Below, piece after piece: positions 1 to 9,486 of a stretch of 64,000 nucleotides of DNA. This DNA comes from D2472 sp964275585 (GTDB lineage: Bacteria; Pseudomonadota; Gammaproteobacteria; Magnimaribacterales; D2472): contig CAXYCJ010000011.1 of the NCBI GenBank assembly GCA_964275585.1, positions 1 through 64,000 on the forward strand, in the 5' to 3' direction. Within the stretch, counting starts at the first letter, position 1, and the number at the start of each line of letters is the position of its first letter. Under the pieces are notes generated by a model, which ran no database searches, was not told the origin of the DNA, and saw nothing but the letters and a program-made list of their open reading frames with translations. A program made the translations under genes and the position numbers.

Positions 1-1
1 G

Positions 2-616
2 CTTGAGCAAGTTGTTTTTCAAGTTGGTATTACTGCTTTTCTTATTTTAGTAGCCTATTACGGAACTGAAGCTTATGCAGCCTATGGCATTGGAGTGCAA
101 ATTTTATCATTTGCTTTTGTTATAGGATTTGGTTTTTCAATCGCAGGGGCAACTCTTGTTGGCCAACATTTAGGTGCCGGGGACAAAGACCAAGCAAGAA
201 GGGCTGGTTGGGGAGCTATGAGACTTTCTATTATCTCAATGACATTCTTTGGTATTCTAATATCCGTATTTGCCGAACCACTAGCTCGTTTCATGATTGA
301 TAATGATGAAGTTGTTCGACTTGCGGTTATTTTTATATGGCTACTTGGCTCTATGCAGCCTCTCATGGCAATTGAATTTTCTCTTGGTGGGGCATTGCGA
401 GGAGCAGGAGACACAAAAACACCTCTCATCATAACCCTTACATGTCTTTTATTTATAAGAGTTTCCTTGGCAATGATCTTTTACATATTAGATGCAAGTA
501 TTGAGATTATTTTTTCTACTTTAGTTGCAGATTATATTGTCAAAGGTTTCTTGTATGTCGCAAGATTTAGATCAGATAAATGGATGACTGTTTTGAAAGT
601 TAAGGAAGAGTCTTAG
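2..616 (+). CDS. MATE-family efflux pump, C-terminal part (cut by window edge)
   Basis: The reading frame is open from the first bases of the window and ends at TAG 614-616, so only the C-terminal 204 residues of a multidrug/toxin extrusion pump are present. The visible text is typical of the second MATE half. It has an amphipathic start with GLU-GLN (LEQVVFQVG), a hydrophobic helix, the GATLVGQHLGAGD segment (the conserved G-x-x-VGQ-x-LGAG motif), then QARRAGWGA and further membrane segments ending in a charged tail. MATE proteins export cationic compounds in exchange for Na+ or H+ across the inner membrane. A GTG at 95 is an internal codon, not a start. The gene converges on and overlaps the DUF349 gene by 17 bases. 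Family call is firm; substrate is unknown. Confidence 0.85.
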   Translation, partial: LEQVVFQVGITAFLILVAYYGTEAYAAYGIGVQILSFAFVIGFGFSIAGATLVGQHLGAGDKDQARRAGWGAMRLSIISMTFFGILISVFAEPLARFMIDNDEVVRLAVIFIWLLGSMQPLMAIEFSLGGALRGAGDTKTPLIITLTCLLFIRVSLAMIFYILDASIEIIFSTLVADYIVKGFLYVARFRSDKWMTVLKVKEES

Positions 617-2030
617 AGAGAGCGGTTAAGCAAACTTGAATTCTTGACCATAATTTTAATTCTTTAGCATTTAATTTTTTTGATTTAATATTGTGAATAA
701 ACACGATTAATAAATCTTTTAGTTGATCATTTTCATTGCTGGATGATGAGAATTTATTCTGCAGCATTTGTAACGTCAATTTCTGCTTTATATCTTTATC
801 TTCTGAGGGTGGTTCAATTCCAGCCAATAACTCAATCATGACAACAGTTTCAATTAATTTATCTAGATTTGCATCATAGTCTGGTTTTGATATAGCTTTT
901 CTAATTTCCTTGTGAATACTCACGTCATCAGAACTCTCAGATTCAATAAAACTTATTAAATTTGAATATAATGTAATTTTATTATTTATAGTTTCTTCTG
1001 CTTTCTTAGCCTCAAATCCTTTGATTGCTTTTTGGAGTTTAATAAATTCAGGAGTCTTTCTAGTTTTTGTTAGATCACGCAATCTCTCTTTAACTTCTTT
1101 TATAGATGAGCCTTCCTTTGCAATCTCATCATGCAATTCTTGAATTATATTCAATTCTTCATTGGCAACTGATTTTTCTGCCTCATAGAACTTATCAGCA
1201 TTTTCATGCAGTATTTTCCATAAGGTGGGTTCATTTTTCTTCCCGGCGGGTCCAATATTTTGATAATCGCGTTTTAGTTTTTGAAATTGCTGAATGCATA
1301 TCTGATTATCATCATTTTTAATTAATTTTACTTTCTCGATAATTTCATCTTTTAATTTATAGTTTTTACTTTCCTGGGAACGAATCTCATCGCTAATCGG
1401 TTTTCTTGCATTTTGATATGCTAATTTTAAATCATTAAAATCTTCATCTAAAACAGGTGCAAAATTTTGCCAAAGTTGAAAGTTTTTACTTAAGTACTTT
1501 GATAGCTCAATTAAGTTAGGCCATTTTGATGACCGCTCATTAGTATATGCAACAATGCTGTCAATAATTTTTTGTCTTTCTTTGGCATTTAAAAGTTTAA
1601 CTGCCTTGAGTTCTTCATAATATTGAGCGCAAGGTTTCCATGCTTTATCGGTCAAGTCTTTAAATGTATTCCATTGCTCTCTTCCAGCAGGTTTAGAAGT
1701 TTGATCAAGGAGTTGCCACTTAGTTTGAAGCGAGTGAATGGCATTAGCTTGTTTTTTAGGATTGTCAATTGGTGCTGTAATCAATAACTCAACCTCTTTA
1801 ATGATTTCATTTCTTTTAGGGTTTGTTGCAAAAGATGAAATATCATTAAAATATCTTGATTGGGCAGACATAAAATTAAATCTATGCCTTAACTTATTAG
1901 ACACCTTACCTTCAGCTCTAATGTTGCGTGATACTTCATTTACTATTTTTTGAGCAACACGAATTTCACCAGCTTCAAAATGCTTTTCTGCTTTCTCTAA
2001 AGATTCGAATAATATTTTATGAGTTTCCAC
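600..2030 (-). CDS. DUF349 repeat protein
   Basis: A 476-residue, highly charged, soluble and mostly helical protein with at least two copies of the DUF349 pattern. One copy is around residues 100-135 (LQTKWQLLDQ... then W-x-x-F-x-x-x-x-D-x-x-W). A clearer one is around 250-285 (FQKLKRDYQNIGPAGKKNE followed by LWKIL and a Phe-Tyr-Glu-Ala stretch). Coiled coil is likely in between. DUF349 proteins are usually much longer in gammaproteobacteria, so this is a short member. No enzymatic motif is visible and I do not assign a function. The start is GTG, the only in-frame option near the 5' end, and lies 33 bases from the divergent trpS. Confidence 0.7.
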   Translation of the reverse strand: METHKILFESLEKAEKHFEAGEIRVAQKIVNEVSRNIRAEGKVSNKLRHRFNFMSAQSRYFNDISSFATNPKRNEIIKEVELLITAPIDNPKKQANAIHSLQTKWQLLDQTSKPAGREQWNTFKDLTDKAWKPCAQYYEELKAVKLLNAKERQKIIDSIVAYTNERSSKWPNLIELSKYLSKNFQLWQNFAPVLDEDFNDLKLAYQNARKPISDEIRSQESKNYKLKDEIIEKVKLIKNDDNQICIQQFQKLKRDYQNIGPAGKKNEPTLWKILHENADKFYEAEKSVANEELNIIQELHDEIAKEGSSIKEVKERLRDLTKTRKTPEFIKLQKAIKGFEAKKAEETINNKITLYSNLISFIESESSDDVSIHKEIRKAISKPDYDANLDKLIETVVMIELLAGIEPPSEDKDIKQKLTLQMLQNKFSSSSNENDQLKDLLIVFIHNIKSKKLNAKELKLWSRIQVCLTALSKTLP

Positions 2031-2063
2031 AATAGTTTCTGTATGAAGTTTATAATTATCTAA

Positions 2064-3062
2064 ATGAAAAAAAGAATTTTAACAGGAATTACGACAACTG
2101 GTACTCCTCATATAGGAAATTATTTAGGAGCTATTAAACCAGCTCTAGATTTGGCAGGACCAAATTCTGATTCTTATTTTTTTCTTGCAGATTATCATGC
2201 TCTTATTAAGCAAACAGATCCAAGTTTAATTGAGAACAGCGTTAAAGATGTTGCTTTAGCTTGGCTTGCTTCTGGGCTTGATGTTAATAATTCCCACTTT
2301 TATAGGCAGTCAGATATCCCAGAAGTTCATGAACTCACTTGGATTCTTGCTTGTAGTGCAGCAAAGGGATTGCTGAACCGAGCTCATGCCTATAAGGCAG
2401 TTACCGCAGATAATCTAGAGAATCAATTTGATGAGGATAAAGCGATTAACATGGGTTTATTTTCATACCCAGTTTTAATGGCAGCAGATATTTTAATATT
2501 TAATGCCACACATGTCCCAGTAGGTCCCGATCAAAACCAACATTTAGAGATGGCAAGGGATATTGCTGGCAAATTTAACCACACTTATTCGGATGTATTT
2601 ACCTTGCCTGAAGCCATTATACAAAGTGAGTTATCAGTCCCAGGGAATGATGGTAGGAAAATGAGCAAATCTTACAATAATATTATTCCCTTTTTATGTG
2701 ATGAAAAAACACTTCAAAAATCTATTTCTAAAATCATTACTAACTCTTTAGAGCCTGGAGATACCAAGGATCCAAAAGAGTGTAATTTATTTAAACTTTA
2801 CTCATTCTTTGGAACACCATCACAAATTGATTCTCTTAAACTTTCTTATGAGGACGGAATCGGATGGGGTGATGTTAAAAAATTATTATTTACAGTAATT
2901 AATAATGAGCTTTCACCAATAAGAGATAAATATTTTGATTTAGCTAACAAACCAAACTTACTTAATGATTTGTTTGCAGATGGCGCTAACAAAGTAAGAC
3001 CACAGGCCCAAGAACTAATTAAAAAACTACGGGATATTGTGGGAATCTCTAAAATTGAATAG
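2064..3062 (+). CDS. trpS: Tryptophanyl-tRNA synthetase
   Basis: Class I aminoacyl-tRNA synthetase that charges tRNA-Trp with tryptophan using ATP, in the cytoplasm. The 332-residue length is the bacterial norm. The HIGH-type signature is TGTPHIGNYLGAIKP at residues 12-26 and the KMSKS loop is K199-S203 (GRKMSKSYNN). The tryptophan-pocket block VGPDQNQHLEMARDIA is also present. A perfect -10 hexamer TATAAT sits at 2051-2056, only 7 bases before the ATG, so transcription would begin at or next to the start codon and the mRNA may be leaderless; no Shine-Dalgarno is visible. The gene is divergent from the DUF349 gene and overlaps the start of the downstream MFS gene. Confidence 0.97.
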   Translation: MKKRILTGITTTGTPHIGNYLGAIKPALDLAGPNSDSYFFLADYHALIKQTDPSLIENSVKDVALAWLASGLDVNNSHFYRQSDIPEVHELTWILACSAAKGLLNRAHAYKAVTADNLENQFDEDKAINMGLFSYPVLMAADILIFNATHVPVGPDQNQHLEMARDIAGKFNHTYSDVFTLPEAIIQSELSVPGNDGRKMSKSYNNIIPFLCDEKTLQKSISKIITNSLEPGDTKDPKECNLFKLYSFFGTPSQIDSLKLSYEDGIGWGDVKKLLFTVINNELSPIRDKYFDLANKPNLLNDLFADGANKVRPQAQELIKKLRDIVGISKIE

Positions 3063-4257
3063 CCCAACCGCTTGGTTAAAATTTGGTTTATTTTCAGTTG
3101 GATTAGGTCAATCTTTTGCGTTTGTATTAGTTCCTCCTCTTGCTAGAGACCTTGGCTTATCAGTCATAGAGACTTCAAGTATCTTCTCAATATCAGCTAT
3201 TGCCTGGGCAATTACAAGCGCTTCATGGGGCAGAGCTTCAGATAAATATGGTAGAAGAAATATTGCCATGATTGGATTAATTGGGTATTCGATATCAATT
3301 ATTGCGTTAATAACCCCATTATTTTTAGTTGAAAAAAATATTTTAGATTTTGTTTATCTTTTGCCATTATTGGTTCTAGGAAGATTGATTAATGGCTTAA
3401 TAGGTTCAGCTACTAGACCGGCTGCATTTGCATACATGGCTGATATATCAGATAGATCAAAGCGTACTAAAAAGTTTGCCAGACTAGAATCTAGCTTCCT
3501 TGTTGGAACAATAATGGGCCCAATGATAGGAGGTTTTTTATTTTTATATTCTAAAACATTACCATTTTATATTTTTGCTTTATGCGGAGGAATTGCAGCC
3601 ATAGGCATTCTCATTACTTTCCCAAAAAATATTGAGCAAAAATCTTCTAACACCATTAAGTCTAATCTCTCTTTTCGTGATAGTTCGATTTGGCCATTTC
3701 TGGCTGTAGCCTCTCTTTTTTCTCTATGCCAAGCATCGTTACTCCAATCCATTGGTTTTTTTGTGACAGATACTTTTTTTTATGAAAAAGATCTTCCCTT
3801 AGTTATTAGCTTGACGTTTGTTGTTCTTTCAATTTCAACTGTTGTAAGTCAATATATATTCACAGATTTAAAACCTATTACTAACAATAAACTATTGATA
3901 TATGGCTCCTTTTTGCTATGTATTTCATATATTCAAGCAGCGTTATCTACCTCTGTGGCATTATTCTATCTTGCTATGATGATTAATGGGTTGGGCTCAG
4001 GAATGGTCAGACCAGCTAATGCTTCAGCCTTGTCGTTAGCTCAAACCCCAGACAACCAGGGCACAGCTGCAGGGTTTCTAGGATCGGTTATGCCCATAGG
4101 GCATATTCTTACCCCACTGGTAGCGATGCCTATCTATCAGTTCGATCCAACATACTTATATTTTTTTAGTGCAGTTCTTTGTTTTATTGCTTTATTATTT
4201 ATAATAGCCCATCCATTACTTAGATATCATGAACAAACCAGCATTACTATTAGTTAA
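3055..4257 (+). CDS. MFS drug/proton antiporter
   Basis: About 400 residues with twelve predicted membrane helices, in the TetA/TCR-like branch of the major facilitator superfamily. Motif A is clear (WGRASDKYGRRNIAMIG, loop between helices 2 and 3), and a Pro/Gly-rich motif C-like stretch follows (GTIMGPMIGGFLF). Such proteins export small molecules in exchange for protons at the inner membrane; the substrate cannot be read from sequence. No ATG exists at the 5' end. TTG at 3055 overlaps the trpS stop (TTGAATAG) and gives the usual short N-terminus; an upstream in-frame TTG at 3037 would add six residues. It overlaps hemH by 29 bases, so trpS, this gene and hemH are likely one transcript. Confidence 0.85.
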   Translation: MNSPTAWLKFGLFSVGLGQSFAFVLVPPLARDLGLSVIETSSIFSISAIAWAITSASWGRASDKYGRRNIAMIGLIGYSISIIALITPLFLVEKNILDFVYLLPLLVLGRLINGLIGSATRPAAFAYMADISDRSKRTKKFARLESSFLVGTIMGPMIGGFLFLYSKTLPFYIFALCGGIAAIGILITFPKNIEQKSSNTIKSNLSFRDSSIWPFLAVASLFSLCQASLLQSIGFFVTDTFFYEKDLPLVISLTFVVLSISTVVSQYIFTDLKPITNNKLLIYGSFLLCISYIQAALSTSVALFYLAMMINGLGSGMVRPANASALSLAQTPDNQGTAAGFLGSVMPIGHILTPLVAMPIYQFDPTYLYFFSAVLCFIALLFIIAHPLLRYHEQTSITIS

Positions 4258-5239
4258 CTTAGGCACCCCTGATTCACCATCGTATTTTAATGTTTTTAAA
4301 TATTTGCGTGAGTTCTTAATGGATGCACGAGTAATAGACATACCTGTATTTTTTAGATTCATTCTCGTGACTTTAATTATTTGTCCTATTCGCTCCTTTA
4401 GCTCAGGAAAAATATACAAACAATTATGGGAGCTATCTGGCGGCGAGTCTCCTTTGCTTAAAAACACAAAAGAGTTAGCGCAAAAACTTAATCATGCTCA
4501 AAGCAATTATGATGTGCACTATGCCATGAGGTACCAAAGTCCTAGCATTAAATCCAAGTTGCAAGAAATTCAAAAAACAAATCCTTCCAACTTGGTTGTA
4601 TTGCCGCTATTTCCTCATTATGCATCTGCTACGTCTGGGAGTGTTTACCAGGAAGTGGCTAAAGAACTATCAAAAGAATGGATTATTCCAAATTTTAAAT
4701 TTATTTCTCAATTTTACGACCATCCAGCATTTATAGATGCTTGGGTTGATGCAGCACAGAAACATAAGATCGATGACTACGACATGGTCTTATTTAGTTA
4801 TCATGGTCTTCCAATATCTCAAGTCAATAAAGTTTATAAAGACAACCAGTGTGATGGGAAGAAGTGTGAGCACGAGATAAATTCAGAAAATTATTTTTGC
4901 TACAAAGCAACAGTCTACGAAACATCAAAATTAATTGCTCATCGTCTTAATATTCCTTCTTCTAAATACCAAGTTTCATTTCAGTCTAGGCTAACAAACA
5001 ATTGGCTAGAACCATTTTCAGATGAAGTATTAAAAGATTTTCCATCATCTGGTATTAAGAAAGTGCTAGTATTTTCGCCCGCCTTTACAGCAGATTGCTT
5101 GGAAACAATTATTGAAATAGGCCATGAATACAAAGAACTTTTTATAGCTAATGGGGGTCTAAAACTTGATTTTGTAGAATCTTTAAATTTCTCAGATGCA
5201 TGGGTTCAAGCTATTATACAAATTGTTAATTCTAAATGA
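4229..5239 (+). CDS. hemH: Ferrochelatase
   Basis: Inserts Fe2+ into protoporphyrin IX, the last step of protoheme synthesis, at the inner face of the cytoplasmic membrane. The protein has 336 residues, normal for the family. The N-terminal LLVNLGTPDSP motif (residues 7-17) marks ferrochelatase, with the catalytic His in FSYHGLP, the SFQSRLTNNWLEP block, and FSPAFTADCLETIIEIG near the C-terminus, matching the conserved P-x-F-x-x-DCLETL signature. ATG at 4229 lies inside the end of the MFS gene, and no other start is better placed. The two downstream genes are spaced tightly behind it and may be cotranscribed. Confidence 0.95.
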   Translation: MNKPALLLVNLGTPDSPSYFNVFKYLREFLMDARVIDIPVFFRFILVTLIICPIRSFSSGKIYKQLWELSGGESPLLKNTKELAQKLNHAQSNYDVHYAMRYQSPSIKSKLQEIQKTNPSNLVVLPLFPHYASATSGSVYQEVAKELSKEWIIPNFKFISQFYDHPAFIDAWVDAAQKHKIDDYDMVLFSYHGLPISQVNKVYKDNQCDGKKCEHEINSENYFCYKATVYETSKLIAHRLNIPSSKYQVSFQSRLTNNWLEPFSDEVLKDFPSSGIKKVLVFSPAFTADCLETIIEIGHEYKELFIANGGLKLDFVESLNFSDAWVQAIIQIVNSK

Positions 5240-5247
5240 GATGAAAT

Positions 5248-6123
5248 ATGTTTAAAGAAAATGTCTTAGAAGGAAAAAAAATTCTAGTTACAGGTGGCGG
5301 AACTGGCTTAGGAAAGGAAATGACTGAGCATTATATTCAGCATGGAGCGGAGCTTGTAATTTGCGGAAGACGCGAGAGCGTTTTAGCTGAAACAGCTGCA
5401 GAGTTTAAAGAAAAATATGGTTCTATAGTTCGTTATCAGCCTTTGGATATTCGCTCTGCTCAAGACGTAGACGATTTTATTGATACCATATTTCAAGAAG
5501 GTCCTCTACATGGACTTGTAAATAATGCGGCAGGGAATTTTATTTCTCCCACAAAGGATCTTTCCGCAAAAGGATTTGATGCCATTGCGAATATAGTCTT
5601 TCATGGAACTTTTTATGTTACCCATGCAGTAGGGAAAAAATGGCTTGAGCATCAAATTAAAGGATCTATTATCTCAATTTTAGCAACCTGGGTTTGGACT
5701 GGCTCTCCATTCGTTGTTCCATCAGCAATGTCAAAATCTGCTCTTAACACAATGACTAAGTCTCTTGCCGTCGAATGGGGTCCTTACGGTATTAGAGTAA
5801 ATGCAATCGCACCTGGCCCTTTCCCCACAGAAGGCATGACAGCAAGATTAAGCCCAAAAGGCGATATGCAAAAAGATTCAGATAATACAATCCCCATGGG
5901 CAGGATGGGTGAAATGAATGAGCTTCAAAACCTAGCCACTTTTCTTATGTCTGATGGCTGTGACTACCTTACTGGTCAGACCATAGCTATTGACGGAGCT
6001 CAGTACCTTTCGGGTGGAGGGACCTTTTCTCAGCTATCCAAACTGTCTGATGATGATTGGGCTGAAATAAGAGGTATGATTAAAAAAACAAACGATGCCG
6101 ATAAACAAAAAAGATCAACATAA
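5248..6123 (+). CDS. SDR-family oxidoreductase, 2,4-dienoyl-CoA reductase-like
   Basis: A 291-residue short-chain dehydrogenase. The NAD(P) motif is VTGGGTGLGKEM near residue 13, and the NNAAGNF structural motif follows. The classical Tyr-x-x-x-Lys site is replaced by Ser (VPSAMSKSALNTMTKSLA) before EWGPYGIRVNAIAPGPFPTEG. That change, together with the overall pattern, is characteristic of the DECR/peroxisomal dienoyl-CoA reductase branch rather than of ordinary alcohol dehydrogenases. The likely role is NADPH reduction of a 2,4-dienoyl-CoA during oxidation of unsaturated fatty acids, which fits the acyl-CoA dehydrogenases and ETF genes elsewhere in the window. It sits 8 bases after hemH and just before the aldehyde dehydrogenase. 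Exact substrate is an inference. Confidence 0.8.
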   Translation: MFKENVLEGKKILVTGGGTGLGKEMTEHYIQHGAELVICGRRESVLAETAAEFKEKYGSIVRYQPLDIRSAQDVDDFIDTIFQEGPLHGLVNNAAGNFISPTKDLSAKGFDAIANIVFHGTFYVTHAVGKKWLEHQIKGSIISILATWVWTGSPFVVPSAMSKSALNTMTKSLAVEWGPYGIRVNAIAPGPFPTEGMTARLSPKGDMQKDSDNTIPMGRMGEMNELQNLATFLMSDGCDYLTGQTIAIDGAQYLSGGGTFSQLSKLSDDDWAEIRGMIKKTNDADKQKRST

Positions 6124-6141
6124 TTGATAGGGGAGATGAAC

Positions 6142-7566
6142 ATGGAAACTAACAACATGCAAAAAATTCTAGATATGCAAAAAGCACATTTTATAAAAGA
6201 AGGTGCTCCATCGTATGACCTTAGGATTGACAGATTAAATAGAATGAAAGCTTTGATTATGGACAACAGATATAAGCTGGTTGATGCATTGAACGAAGAT
6301 TTTGGTGTTCGATCAAAAAATCAGTCTATGGCAACAGACGTTTATACAATAGTTCCTGGTATAGAGTATGCAAAAAGAAATTTAAAAAAATGGATGGCAG
6401 CCTCAAAAAGAAAACCTAATTTTCCATTAGGTTTGCTTGGCGCCAAAGCCAATGTTAGCTATCAGCCACTAGGAACCGTGGGAATGATCTCTCCTTGGAA
6501 TTTTCCTGTCTACCTAACTTTTGCTCCATTGTCTTCTATTTTTGCCGCAGGCAATCAAGTCATGCATAAACCTAGTGAATATACAGAGCAAACTTCCAAT
6601 CTTTTAAAAGAGCTTTGCGATCAAGCTTATGATGAGCATGAATTTGCAACAGTATTAGGAGGGCCAGATGTTGGCGCATCCTTTACTCAACTTAAATTTG
6701 ATCATCTGCTATATACAGGAAGTGGCGCAGTTGCAAAACACATAATGAAAGCTGCTGCTGAGAATCTGGTTCCAGTCACACTTGAATTGGGTGGAAAATC
6801 TCCGGTAATTGTTAGTAATTCAGCTGAAAGCGTTAGCGCTGCAAAAAGGATTATGCTGGGTAAAACAATGAATGCTGGGCAGATATGCCTAGCTCCGGAC
6901 TACATCATGGTTCACTCAGATAAAAAAGATGAACTGGTCACAGAAATGAAATCAGCCGTATCCTCTTTTTATCCAGATCTAAAGCATAACGATGATTACA
7001 CCTCTATTATTAACGAAAAACATTTTGACCGTCTTCACGCCTTGCTTCAAGATGCCAAGGATAAGGGTGCAACAATTGATGAGATCAATCCTGCAAATGA
7101 AGATTTTTCCCAACAAGAAGCTTTTAAAATACCTCCAACACTTGTTATGAATCCTAGTGATGATATGGAAATAATGCAGGAAGAGATTTTTGGTCCACTG
7201 TTACCTATAAAAGAATTTACAGATGTAAATGAAACAATTTCATACGTTAATTCAAATGATAAACCTCTTGGATTATATTATTTCGGTTCAAATAAAGAGG
7301 AGGAGACTCATGTGCTTAATAGAACCTCTTCTGGTGGCGTAACGGTTAATGATGTCTTGGGCCATATTCAACAAGAAGATCTGCCTTTTGGGGGTGTAGG
7401 CCCCTCAGGAACTGGAAATTATCACGGTGAAGAAGGATTTAAGAATTTCAGTAACCCTAGAGCCGTATACAAACAAATTGGTTCTCGCTTTGACAAGCTT
7501 ATAGCTGCAATTAGACCTCCGTATACTGGTGATATAGAGAAAATTCTTAAGCAGATAGCCAAGTAG
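6142..7566 (+). CDS. Aldehyde dehydrogenase, coniferyl-aldehyde dehydrogenase type
   Basis: NAD(P)+-dependent ALDH of about 474 residues. The general-base Glu lies in LELGGKSPVIV and the catalytic Cys in NAGQICLAPDY (about residue 248). The SPWNFPVYLTF and EEIFGPLLPI blocks are conserved, as is the C-terminal tail FDKLIAAIRPPYTGDIEKIL, which is typical of the coniferyl aldehyde dehydrogenase (CalB-like) subgroup that also includes fatty-aldehyde oxidisers. I chose ATG 6142 because AGGGGAG at 6129-6135 is a strong ribosome site spaced six bases before it; TTG 6124 and ATG 6136 are in frame but badly placed. The gene follows the SDR directly and is followed after two bases by the lol genes. Natural substrate unknown. 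Confidence 0.85.
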   Translation: METNNMQKILDMQKAHFIKEGAPSYDLRIDRLNRMKALIMDNRYKLVDALNEDFGVRSKNQSMATDVYTIVPGIEYAKRNLKKWMAASKRKPNFPLGLLGAKANVSYQPLGTVGMISPWNFPVYLTFAPLSSIFAAGNQVMHKPSEYTEQTSNLLKELCDQAYDEHEFATVLGGPDVGASFTQLKFDHLLYTGSGAVAKHIMKAAAENLVPVTLELGGKSPVIVSNSAESVSAAKRIMLGKTMNAGQICLAPDYIMVHSDKKDELVTEMKSAVSSFYPDLKHNDDYTSIINEKHFDRLHALLQDAKDKGATIDEINPANEDFSQQEAFKIPPTLVMNPSDDMEIMQEEIFGPLLPIKEFTDVNETISYVNSNDKPLGLYYFGSNKEEETHVLNRTSSGGVTVNDVLGHIQQEDLPFGGVGPSGTGNYHGEEGFKNFSNPRAVYKQIGSRFDKLIAAIRPPYTGDIEKILKQIAK

Positions 7567-7568
7567 CT

Positions 7569-8807
7569 ATGACTTCTCTGCCCATTTACTTGGGTTACAA
7601 GTATTTTCGATCCAAAAAAGGTGCTTTTGCATCCTTTACATCTATTATGGCTATCTCAGGTCTTGCTTTGGGTGTGGCTGCACTGGTCATCGTTCTGTCA
7701 GTCATGAATGGATTTGAAAGAGAATTACAGACTCGCATCCTTGGAGTTGTTCCGCAACTCATTATCAGGAAAGATGGAAATATACAAAATTATAATGAAT
7801 TAATTGAAGAATTAAGCCAATCTAGTGATGTGATGGCTGCTAGCCCATACATTGAAACTCAGGGATTAATGAGCTCAAAAAATAGAGCTAGAGGCGTTTT
7901 TTTAACTGGGATTAAACCAGAGTTAGAATCTTCGATGTCAATTTTGCCTAACTATATTGTTTCAGGCTCATTAAGTGAATTAACATCAAAACAGGGAGTT
8001 GTGATTGGTGGCTGGCTAAGTAGGTACCTTGGCGTGGAGATTGGCGATACCATTAATATTACTACTCCCAATATACGTTCTTCTGTTCTTGGATCCTTTC
8101 CTCGATCTCTTACTTTAAGGGTAGAGGGTATATTTGAACTTAAGGCTGAGTTAGATCAATCCCTTGTCCTTATTCATCATGATCTTGCGGCAAACCTCTT
8201 AAATTTATCTAATGGTCAGACCCAAGGAATAAGAATTAAAACTAATGATTTATTTAAAGCAAACTTAATAGGCTCTAACTTGCTTGACTCAAAACCTCTT
8301 ATTAATGGTGATTATTATTTCAGTTCCTGGCAGAGAACACATGGCACTTTATTCCAAGCTATTCAATTAGAAAAAACACTTATTAGTTTAATGTTATTTC
8401 TTATTATTACCGTTGCGGCTTTTAATATTCTTTCTACTTTAGTCATGACTGTTAAATCTAAGGAGAGAGAGATTGCTATTCTTAAAACCATGGGGTGTAG
8501 CAGATTACAACTTATTGGGATCTTCTTAACACTGGGAATGATTATTGGATTTCTTGGGATTATTATTGGCTTAGTTATGGGTTTAATGATCACACCTAAT
8601 ATAGATACATTAATTCATTTTATCGAAAGCCTTATAAACAGGAATTTAATGGATAGTTATTTTATTAATTATTTTCCCTATGAATTTAGATCCGCTCAAT
8701 TAATACAGATCAGTTTGTCATGCATCTTCTTAAGCTTAATTTTTTCTTACTTTCCTGCATCAAAAGCAGCAAAGCTCAACCCTGTAACAATTTTACGCCA
8801 TGAATAA
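7569..8807 (+). CDS. lolC: Lipoprotein-releasing ABC permease LolC/LolE family
   Basis: Inner-membrane permease of the Lol system, which extracts outer-membrane lipoproteins from the inner membrane and hands them to LolA. The 412 residues begin with the family N-terminus LGYKYFRSKKGAFASF, followed by TM1 (about 20-45), a periplasmic domain to about residue 265, then three helices and the end LNPVTILRHE typical of LolC/E. Only one permease gene accompanies lolD here, not the lolC-lolD-lolE trio, so it may act as a homodimer (the LolF arrangement of many non-enteric gammaproteobacteria). It overlaps lolD by eight bases. Family certain; LolC versus LolF naming is inference. Confidence 0.9.
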   Translation: MTSLPIYLGYKYFRSKKGAFASFTSIMAISGLALGVAALVIVLSVMNGFERELQTRILGVVPQLIIRKDGNIQNYNELIEELSQSSDVMAASPYIETQGLMSSKNRARGVFLTGIKPELESSMSILPNYIVSGSLSELTSKQGVVIGGWLSRYLGVEIGDTINITTPNIRSSVLGSFPRSLTLRVEGIFELKAELDQSLVLIHHDLAANLLNLSNGQTQGIRIKTNDLFKANLIGSNLLDSKPLINGDYYFSSWQRTHGTLFQAIQLEKTLISLMLFLIITVAAFNILSTLVMTVKSKEREIAILKTMGCSRLQLIGIFLTLGMIIGFLGIIIGLVMGLMITPNIDTLIHFIESLINRNLMDSYFINYFPYEFRSAQLIQISLSCIFLSLIFSYFPASKAAKLNPVTILRHE

Positions 8808-9486
8808 GCTTACAGCAGAAAGTATCTCAATGACCTATAAGAATGAAAAGCATTCCGTTGATGTATTGCAAAATATCTCTTTGACCTTAAATGAGGGACA
8901 GTCAATTGGAATTATTGGATCCTCTGGGTGTGGTAAAACAACCTTTCTACAAATTCTTGCAGGTCTAGAGACGCCATCAAACGGAAGCATAAGCTTTAAT
9001 GAGGTAAATCTATCTAAAAATAATAATCAAGCATTTTCTCAAATGAGACAGCATCTTTTTGGCTATGTTTATCAGTTCCACTATCTTTTAGAAGATTTAT
9101 CTCTTTATGAGAATTGCAAAATTGCATTTCAGATACTGAAATCTCAAAATCACAAACAAAATAACGACATAATCCTTTCTACATTGGATGAATTGGGCAT
9201 ACTTCCATTAAAAGATAACTATCCACATACATTGTCTGGTGGCGAGAGACAACGTGCAGCTATAGCCCGAGCTATTGTTCATCGGCCAAGGTTTCTACTT
9301 ATGGATGAGCCCACAGGTAATCTTGATGGAGATAATGCTGCGATCATCCAAGAATTAACATTAAATTTATCGAAAAAGTTTAATATGGGCATAATAGTTG
9401 CTACACATGATAAAAGTTATGCAAGAAAACTTGATGTCGTATACAAAATTGAAAATGGAAAATTAAAAGAACTAGATCATGGATAA
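8800..9486 (+). CDS. lolD: Lipoprotein-releasing ABC ATPase
   Basis: Cytoplasmic ATPase that powers the LolC/E permease. 228 residues with Walker A GSSGCGKTT (about residues 46-54), the ABC signature LSGGERQRAAIARAI, Walker B LLMDEPTGNLD and the switch histidine in VATHD. The sequence YQFHYLLEDLSLYEN is the LolD-type Q-loop. The ATG at 8800 overlaps the lolC end, so the two are translationally coupled; the gene also overlaps exbB by eight bases. Confidence 0.95.
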   Translation: MNKLTAESISMTYKNEKHSVDVLQNISLTLNEGQSIGIIGSSGCGKTTFLQILAGLETPSNGSISFNEVNLSKNNNQAFSQMRQHLFGYVYQFHYLLEDLSLYENCKIAFQILKSQNHKQNNDIILSTLDELGILPLKDNYPHTLSGGERQRAAIARAIVHRPRFLLMDEPTGNLDGDNAAIIQELTLNLSKKFNMGIIVATHDKSYARKLDVVYKIENGKLKELDHG

